Shown in pieces: positions 6,366 to 10,427 of a stretch of 10,427 bases of DNA. Origin of the DNA: Theodoxus fluviatilis (taxonomy: Eukaryota > Mollusca > Gastropoda > Cycloneritida > Neritidae); the NCBI GenBank assembly GCA_034096865.1, contig JAWQFJ010016628.1, positions 115,001 to 125,427 on the forward strand, read 5' to 3'. Below the pieces are notes generated by a model. That model was not told where the DNA came from. It did not search any database and was given only the letters and a program-made list of their open reading frames with translations. Position 1 is the first letter of the stretch. Each line of letters opens with the position of its first letter. Position numbers and translations under genes: made by a program.

Positions 6366-7640
6366 CTCGAGGGTGAGTCTTCACTGATTAGCTAACTATA
6401 CGCGACAGTGCGCGAGCCTGACCCAGGATATTATCTAATTTCTAATTTTGAGAAAATTAGTCTCATTTTGTCGGACCATCCACACCTTTGGGGAACACTG
6501 GCCACTGATGACGGTTTGTTTACATTGCCTTTCCCATGCTTGGTTGCTTGTTTGCTATCTTATCTGCTTGAGTGTCTCTCCACAGTTATTATTGAGAATA
6601 GCTGATTAGATTTTTTCACTTTGGTTGTGAATTTTGGAATTATGGAGAGAACATGGTGAATGAGCAGAGGCAGAACAGGAAGTGGGAGAGGGCTTTGTAT
6701 TTTTTGGACTTGAATTGCATTGGGGTTGCATCCCTTGTTTGCCTAGCATGGCGTTGCTTGGTTGTTTGCTACTGCTTTCTCAGTTTCAGATTGATTCTTG
6801 TTGACTTAGTTGAGTATGCTAAGGCAAGAATGTTGGGGAACTTAGCTTGTGTGGGTGTGGTCACGCGTGCGTGGGCGTGGCTGCAGGTGCAAGCAAGGCT
6901 GCTAGTCTGAGTGAGAAACCTAGAGAGAGGGGAGTCTCCCTGAGTTGTGCGACCATAGAGAACAAACGGGTGTTTGGTTTGCAACTGGCGTGAGTGCAGT
7001 TGTGTGATGGTTGCAAGGGAGCAATTCCTAGGTCATGTGTGAAGTTGCTAAAGTGCAAGAGGGGCGTGTTTGGTTATCTTGTACTATAAACAGAGAGACT
7101 GTGTCACTCGTTATAGTGAGCAGTGTTTATTAGCAACAGTAGTAGCAGAACGGATGGAAACAAGGGTTGACTGTTTGAGACTTACTCCAAATTGGGTAGA
7201 CTTAATAAGCTGGGATAGAGTTTTAAGACATTAGTGAAAAGGGTTTTCATGGGTGATTGGGCTGAATGTCTATTAAGTCAGGCAAGGGTGCCGCGTGTTT
7301 ACTTCCAGTTTATCCTTCACTTTGTGGAATAGTGTCGTGATGTTTTAAATAGCCAACTGGGTGTTGTGCTAGTTGTTGGAAGTGTTTGGCGACTGATGCC
7401 ATTATTGAACGCCAGCATGTGGGTGCTGTGGTGTAACGTGTGCAGTGCGAGTCTAGTGTGGTCTGACTGCATAGTGTGGAGTTGTCTTAGTGGGGTGTAG
7501 TGCCAGGGTGGCCTCCCATTAGTTATAACAGTCGTGTCTTGACAGAGTTCATAGACAGTGTGTGAGGAGTACAAGGTGTACTGAGTAACTGCAGTCTGTA
7601 AGCACGTGTCCTGTTGAGAGGAGTGTGTGAGACTGGTTGA
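6366..7640. other. G+T-rich non-coding stretch with a TATA-like box
   Basis: No supportable gene; frames of 65-85 codons on either strand show no domain. Visible structures are the perfect hairpin CTAATTTT (6442-6449) with AAAATTAG (6453-6460) around GAG, and AGTACA (7568-7573) with TGTACT (7577-7582). A TATAAA at 7085-7090 lies in CTATAAACAGAG. The composition is like that of 1741-3800, and both stretches could be non-coding parts of the same kind of element. Confidence 0.5.
7085..7090 (+). promoter_or_regulatory. TATA-like box
   Basis: TATAAA in CTATAAACAGAG, with TCACTC at 7104-7109 only loosely resembling an initiator. If used, transcription would begin around 7110-7120 and would include the hairpin array at 7641-7880. 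Positional inference only. Confidence 0.25.
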
Positions 7641-7880
7641 AAGTTATCACCGCTAAGGGGCGGTCGTCCTCTTGTAGAGAGGACGGGTTGAATGTTGTTT
7701 ATCCTCCTGGGGGGGAGGAGAAGTTATGTCACTAGGGTGACGTCGCAGTGGGCGACCATCCTCTTAGAGGGAGGGTGGGTGGTGTTAGTGGTTATTCTCT
7801 TAGGGGGGAAAAGTTGTGTTATTAGTTGCAGCTGCATAGGGCAGCTGTTCTCTTGGAGAGAGAATGGGAGAGCATGCTTG
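7641..7880 (+). repeat. Three-unit tandem array of hairpins, period about 80-90 bp
   Basis: Units start with AAGTT at 7641, 7721 and 7811. Each carries hairpin I with an A/G-rich loop (TAAGGG, TAGG, ATAGG): ACCGC/GCGGT (7649-7664), GTCAC/GTGAC (7728-7741), CAGCTGC/GCAGCTG (7829-7847). Each then carries hairpin II built on CCTCTT or TCTCTT: CGTCCTCT/AGAGGACG (7665-7685), an imperfect stem at about 7757-7776, and TTCTCT/AGAGAA (7848-7864). Units 1 and 2 end with a third fold, TATCCTCC to GGAGGAG (about 7700-7720) and TTATTCTCTTA to GGGGGGAA (about 7791-7810). The stems differ in sequence between units but still pair. No reading frame with a recognisable product runs through the array. Function is unknown. 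Confidence 0.7.
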
Positions 7881-8009
7881 GGAACTCGAGTGATGAGTGC
7901 ATGCAGGGGATGTACGGGTGACGTAACGTAGTGCACCTGCGAGGGTGCCTGCGTGTATGGATTACTGTCACCTGTTGCATGTCTGGGAGGGATGGGTGTC
8001 TTGTCGTTT

Positions 8010-8052
8010 CTCCGGGAGTCTGAGGGAGGGCCCCCCTCAGATCTCTCCGGAG
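8010..8052. other. Strong imperfect stem-loop
   Basis: CTCCGG (8010-8015) pairs with CCGGAG (8047-8052), GAG (8016-8018) with CTC (8043-8045), and TCTGAGGG (8019-8026) with CCCTCAGA (8034-8041), leaving two single-base bulges and a 7-base loop: about 17 pairs. Weaker outer pairing continues: TCTTG (7999-8003) with CAAGA (8057-8061) and CTGGGA (7983-7988) with TCCCAG (8064-8069). It continues the hairpin-rich character of 7641-7880. Confidence 0.7.
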
Positions 8053-8148
8053 GATGCAAGATATCCCAGCACCCCTGCCCAGAGTGGGTGAGCGTGGACC
8101 TGACTGAGTGAATGCGACTGGGACGTTGCATGTCAGGAAAGGTAGGGT

Positions 8149-8187
8149 GAGGCAGCCGTGTGCCTCGTAAGCTACATGTGTACGAGG
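8149..8187. other. Two mutually exclusive hairpins just before the second LINE
   Basis: GAGGC (8149-8153) can pair with GCCTC (8162-8166), while CCTCGTA (8163-8169) can pair perfectly with TACGAGG (8181-8187). The two folds share 8163-8166, so only one can form. AGGG/CCCT (8185-8199) closes a further 7-base loop. The pairing is seen directly; a switching role is speculation. Confidence 0.4.
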
Positions 8188-8212
8188 GTGCGAATCCCTG
8201 TACGGTTGGTCA

Positions 8213-9232
8213 GTGATTGGTACAGGTGCTAGCGAAGACCCAGTATCTTTCAGTGGTACTCCCCTTCTTCAGTTCAGCTCGGTTGAGGCTAGTGTAGTCC
8301 TTAAGACCATCCGTAGTATGACCCCTACCTCCTGTGACCTTGACCCTGTTCCCACATCCCTCTTACTTGAGTGCATTGATGACATTCTGCCTGTTCTGAC
8401 ACAAATAATCAATGACTGCTTCCAGTCTGGCACCTTCCCCAGTGTTTTCAAACAAGCTTTAGTCAAGCCACTTCTGAAGAAGCAAGACCTGGATCCAAAC
8501 AAGCTTAGCAATTACAGGCCAGTCTCCAACCTTTCCTTTCTTTCAAAACTGTTAGAGAAATTAGCTTTGCAGCAGTTGTTAGAGCACGTGTCCAAGTATG
8601 ATCTTTTGGCTCGTTTTCAATCGGCGTACCGTGCTCACCATTCCACCAAAACAGCTCTGCTCTGTGTTCTAAACGACCTCCTTGTCACATCTGATGATTC
8701 CAAAGTTTTCCTTCTCGCGTTGTTAGATTTGAGTGCTGCGTTTGACACAATAGATCATGGAATTCTTCTCTCCCGTCTAAGACATGTTTTTAGCATAGAC
8801 AACACAGCACTCTCCTTCCTGAAATCATATATCTCAGAACGTAGGCAGACTGTTTTGATCCAGGGTATTGCTTCTGATCCTGCCCCGCTAAATTACGGAG
8901 TCCCACAGGGCTCGGTTCTGGGTCCTCTGCTGTTTCTACTGTACACCCAACCACTTTCCAACGTAATTGACAGTCATTCATTCTCTCACAGTGAATTTGC
9001 TGATGACACGCAACTCTACAACTCCACTCATCCCAGTCAAATCCAACTTCTTCTCTCTGCAAGTGAACTTTGTATTTCTGATGTGAAACAGTGGATGACA
9101 CAGAACAAACTCAAACTTAATGATTCAAAGACCGAAGCTCTCCTGGTTGGCGGTAGAGGCGAATTCGATCAGGCCCTGAAACTAACCATAGGCCAGAGTG
9201 AGATAGAATTCTCAAAGTCTGTTAGGAACTTC
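8213..9232 (+). pseudogene. CR1/L2-like LINE reverse transcriptase fragment, truncated at both ends
   Basis: Same protein family as the minus-strand LINE at 3980-6088 but a different, diverged copy. Family similarity starts near residue 13 (SFSGTPLLQF). MTPTSCDLDPVPTSLLLEC follows, then NYRPVSNLSFLSKLLEK (100-116) and QSAYRAHHSTKTALL (136-150). Box A LLDLSAAFDTIDH starts at 170 (catalytic Asp 172), YGVPQGSVLGPLL is at 228-240, and the FADD box is at 262-265 (Asp 264 and 265). NKLKLNDSKTEALLVG follows. At SVRNF (336-340) the family pattern normally continues into a GV.LD motif, thumb and C-terminal region; here it stops, and the next codons are antisense transposase sequence. The first codon, GTG at 8213, is not a real start: the frame is open back to 8171 without family similarity. 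With neither endonuclease nor C-terminus it cannot function, although no stop breaks the part that remains. Confidence 0.9.
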
Positions 9233-9471
9233 AAGAGGGTGCAGCTGTTTCTTTCCACGAGTGAAATTTGGAATCAAGAGCTTTGCTTGATAGAACTGAA
9301 CCTGGTCTTCTATGTTGAACCCTCTGTCAGCCATGATCACATCCCCAGGCATCAAACAACTGAGTATCCCACTTTCCTCAATCATGCATTTGTCAGAAGC
9401 CCTCCCCCATAAGCATCCGAAAGGAAAGAAACTGATCCCTGAGGTGAAATACCGATGAGATACATGGTGAC
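9233..9471 (-). pseudogene. DDE_Tnp_4 (PIF/Harbinger-like) transposase fragment with frameshift
   Basis: A cut-and-paste transposase fragment of the DDE superfamily endonuclease group. Read on the minus strand from 9471, the first frame gives VTMYLIGISPQGSVSFLSDA followed by YGG. One base then appears to be lost in the C run at 9404-9408, and the neighbouring frame continues ASDKCMIEESGIL, PGDVIMADRGFNIEDQ and IPNFTRGKKQLHPL. The YGGR.SDK ... SG.L ... PGD..MADRGF.I ... PP.F..GKKQL series is the signature of this family, and the Asp of ADRGF (codon 9326-9328) is one of the catalytic acidic residues. The N-terminal DNA-binding part and first catalytic Asp are missing upstream, where AGGTCA repeats begin, and the C-terminus with the last acidic residue is lost at the junction with the LINE at 9232. 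Only about 80 residues of a protein normally several hundred long remain. It is dead. Confidence 0.85.
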
Positions 9472-9850
9472 TTGACCTTTCTTGAAGGTCAAGGTCGCAG
9501 GGGCCGTAAATGTTAAAAAACAGTCATTTTCCACATTTTCCAAATTTTCTCTGACGTTTTTGAGATTAAATACCTGAACTATATATTGCATATAGGGTAA
9601 AGTAATCCCCATATTTTGATACCAGTTTGATTAACCTTGCTTGAAGGTCAAGGTCACAGGAGGTCTTCAAATTTGGATTGTATACATATTTGGAAGTGAC
9701 TTTGACCCTGAACTATGGAAGATAACTCATCGAACCTTCACAACATTGTAGTACACATGCTATACTTTCATCATGAGACACATTTGTTCACATATCATCA
9801 AGGTCAAGGTCACTTTGACCCTTATGAAATGTGACCAAAATGGGGTAGTG
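9472..9850. repeat. AGGTCA-rich repeat, three boxes about 157 bp apart
   Basis: AAGGTCAAGGTC occurs at 9485-9496, 9644-9655 and 9800-9811, with spacings of 159 and 156 bases. The second and third boxes contain AGGTCAAGGTCA, a direct repeat of the nuclear receptor half-site with zero spacing, and all three contain TCAAGGTC. Flanking TGACC words in the other orientation (9473-9477, 9816-9820) add inverted partners. The DNA between the boxes is AT-rich and poorly conserved, so this is either a decayed tandem array or the evenly spaced box of a dispersed repeat. Such AAGGTCA-rich repeats are, to my knowledge, common in molluscan genomes. No gene is seen. Confidence 0.6.
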
Positions 9851-10188
9851 AACCACTAAAAGTGACCATATATCATGGTAGAAAGTGCCAATAGGCACCA
9901 TTGTGCTTCCTATGTCTTGAATTAGAGAATCATAGTAGCGTCCTCCACGAACTTCGCATTGGCATAATTCATATCTAAATCAGGGTGCACGCGCATCACA
10001 AGAAAGTGACGAACTTCGTCTCTCTTATGTCGCATAGAACAGCAGACAAATTTTTTTGCTGTGAACAAATGGATCAGAGTAGAGGTTCATTGCTGCCTGG
10101 TGAGGAATCTGAAACACCATTATAGAATAATACTCTTAATCAAAAACCAACATGAAATCAAGTCCCAGACTGGTTGAAAGTACTGTTC
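9851..10188. other. AT-rich non-coding segment with one short minus-strand open frame
   Basis: Nothing assignable. A minus-strand frame is open from 10086 to a TAA at 9922-9924, with an ATG at 10033-10035 giving 37 codons. Its composition looks coding-like (RDEVRHFLVMRVHPDLDMN is a sample), but it is too short and matches no family I know. Small hairpins occur, for example GTGCC (9885-9889) with GGCAC (9894-9898). Confidence 0.4.
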
Positions 10189-10200
10189 CAGGGGCGGATC
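10189..10200 (+). mobile_element. Possible hAT-like terminal inverted repeat
   Basis: CAGGGGCGGATC resembles the CAGGGGCGG-type ends of hAT transposons and their non-autonomous derivatives. The candidate element would start at 10189 and run right, out of the window; the 8 bases before it (TACTGTTC) would be the target duplication. Its partner end is not in the window, so this rests on one 12-base match. Confidence 0.35.
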
Positions 10201-10229
10201 AGTTCTTTTTATCTTTTTTCTTCTTTTTT

Positions 10230-10427
10230 TTGGGGGGGGGTTCCAGAATTTTTTTTTGCAAGCAGGGGGGGATGGGGCTTTCCAAGTTTTTTTTAGCAAG
10301 TGAAGGGGTGGGGGGGGGGGGGGGAAATTTCCAAACTTTTTTTACCAAGCAGGGGGGGGGGGGGGGTGGTCGAGGATTTCCAAACTTTTTTTACCAAGCG
10401 GGGGTGGGGGGGAAGGGGGAGGGAGGG
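10230..10427. repeat. Tandem array with long T and G runs, period about 39-49 bp
   Basis: The unit is TTCCAAACTTTTTTTACCAAGC followed by a run of G, split here as TTCCAAACTTT and TTTTACCAAGC. TTCCA starts at 10241, 10280, 10329 and 10378; G runs reach about 15 bases. The last two copies are nearly identical. The G runs on the + strand could form G-quadruplexes, and lengths here are prone to sequencing and assembly error. The array is cut by the window edge. Confidence 0.8.

Noticed and set aside
6653..6910. 85-codon + frame with a hydrophobic stretch
   Set aside because: No domain, no conserved neighbour, in a long G+T-rich non-coding block; Leu/Val/Cys/Phe runs follow from T- and G-rich sequence.
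7641..7880. CRISPR-like array
   Set aside because: Only three degenerate units with unequal period and diverged repeats, in a clearly eukaryotic context with no cas genes.
7724..8131. Minus-strand frame of 135 codons
   Set aside because: It lies opposite the hairpin-rich G+T block. A Pro/Ser/Thr/His-rich composition and lack of stops are expected from the strand skew, and no domain is visible.
8790..9101. Minus-strand frame of 103 codons within the second LINE
   Set aside because: Antisense shadow of the reverse transcriptase palm region; no independent motif.
9922..10086. Minus-strand open frame of 54 codons with coding-like composition
   Set aside because: Too short, no recognised family, stops at both ends and no splice or promoter evidence. 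Mentioned in the features but not called as a gene.

Overview
The window looks like intergenic or intronic DNA of a large invertebrate genome, most likely a mollusc or another lophotrochozoan. No complete host gene can be supported. The evidence is several unrelated eukaryotic transposon fragments lying side by side, dinucleotide microsatellites, long non-coding stretches, and a closing block of AGGTCA-rich repeats of the kind I associate with molluscan genomes. The organism call is an inference from repeat style, not from a diagnostic gene.

Layout from left to right. Positions 2-463 (+) hold a gag pseudogene of a Ty3/gypsy-type LTR retrotransposon, broken by one in-frame stop. Positions 470-600 are a short self-complementary segment. 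Positions 699-1010 (+) hold a short open frame whose first part matches the Myb/SANT-like DNA-binding domain of NAIF1/Harbinger-associated proteins; it is interrupted by a GT-repeat and is probably an exon or domain relic. Positions 1080-3800 are non-coding, G+T-rich on the + strand, with many perfect short hairpins and palindromes. Positions 3809-3979 and 6196-6365 are two colinear copies of a ~170-bp repeat, each starting at an AATAAA signal. Between them, on the minus strand (about 3980-6088), lies a 5'-truncated LINE of the CR1/L2-like group with an uninterrupted reverse transcriptase frame.

Positions 6370-8200 are again non-coding and G+T-rich. They contain a TATA-like box (7085) and a three-unit tandem array of hairpins (7641-7880) in which stem sequences differ between units while the pairing is kept. 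A strong imperfect stem-loop follows at 8010-8052. Positions 8213-9232 (+) are a second LINE reverse transcriptase fragment, truncated at both ends. It abuts, at 9232/9233, a minus-strand fragment of a DDE superfamily (DDE_Tnp_4, PIF/Harbinger-like) transposase with a one-base frameshift. A long + frame runs through both and is a chimera, not a gene.

Positions 9472-9850 carry three AAGGTCAAGGTC boxes about 157 bp apart. The end of the window (10189-10427) is a hAT-like terminus (CAGGGGCGGATC) followed by a tandem array with long G runs.

The parts do not form a pathway. They record repeated insertion, truncation and recombination of mobile elements. The two signals least explained by known families are the repeat pair around the first LINE and the hairpin array at 7641-7880.
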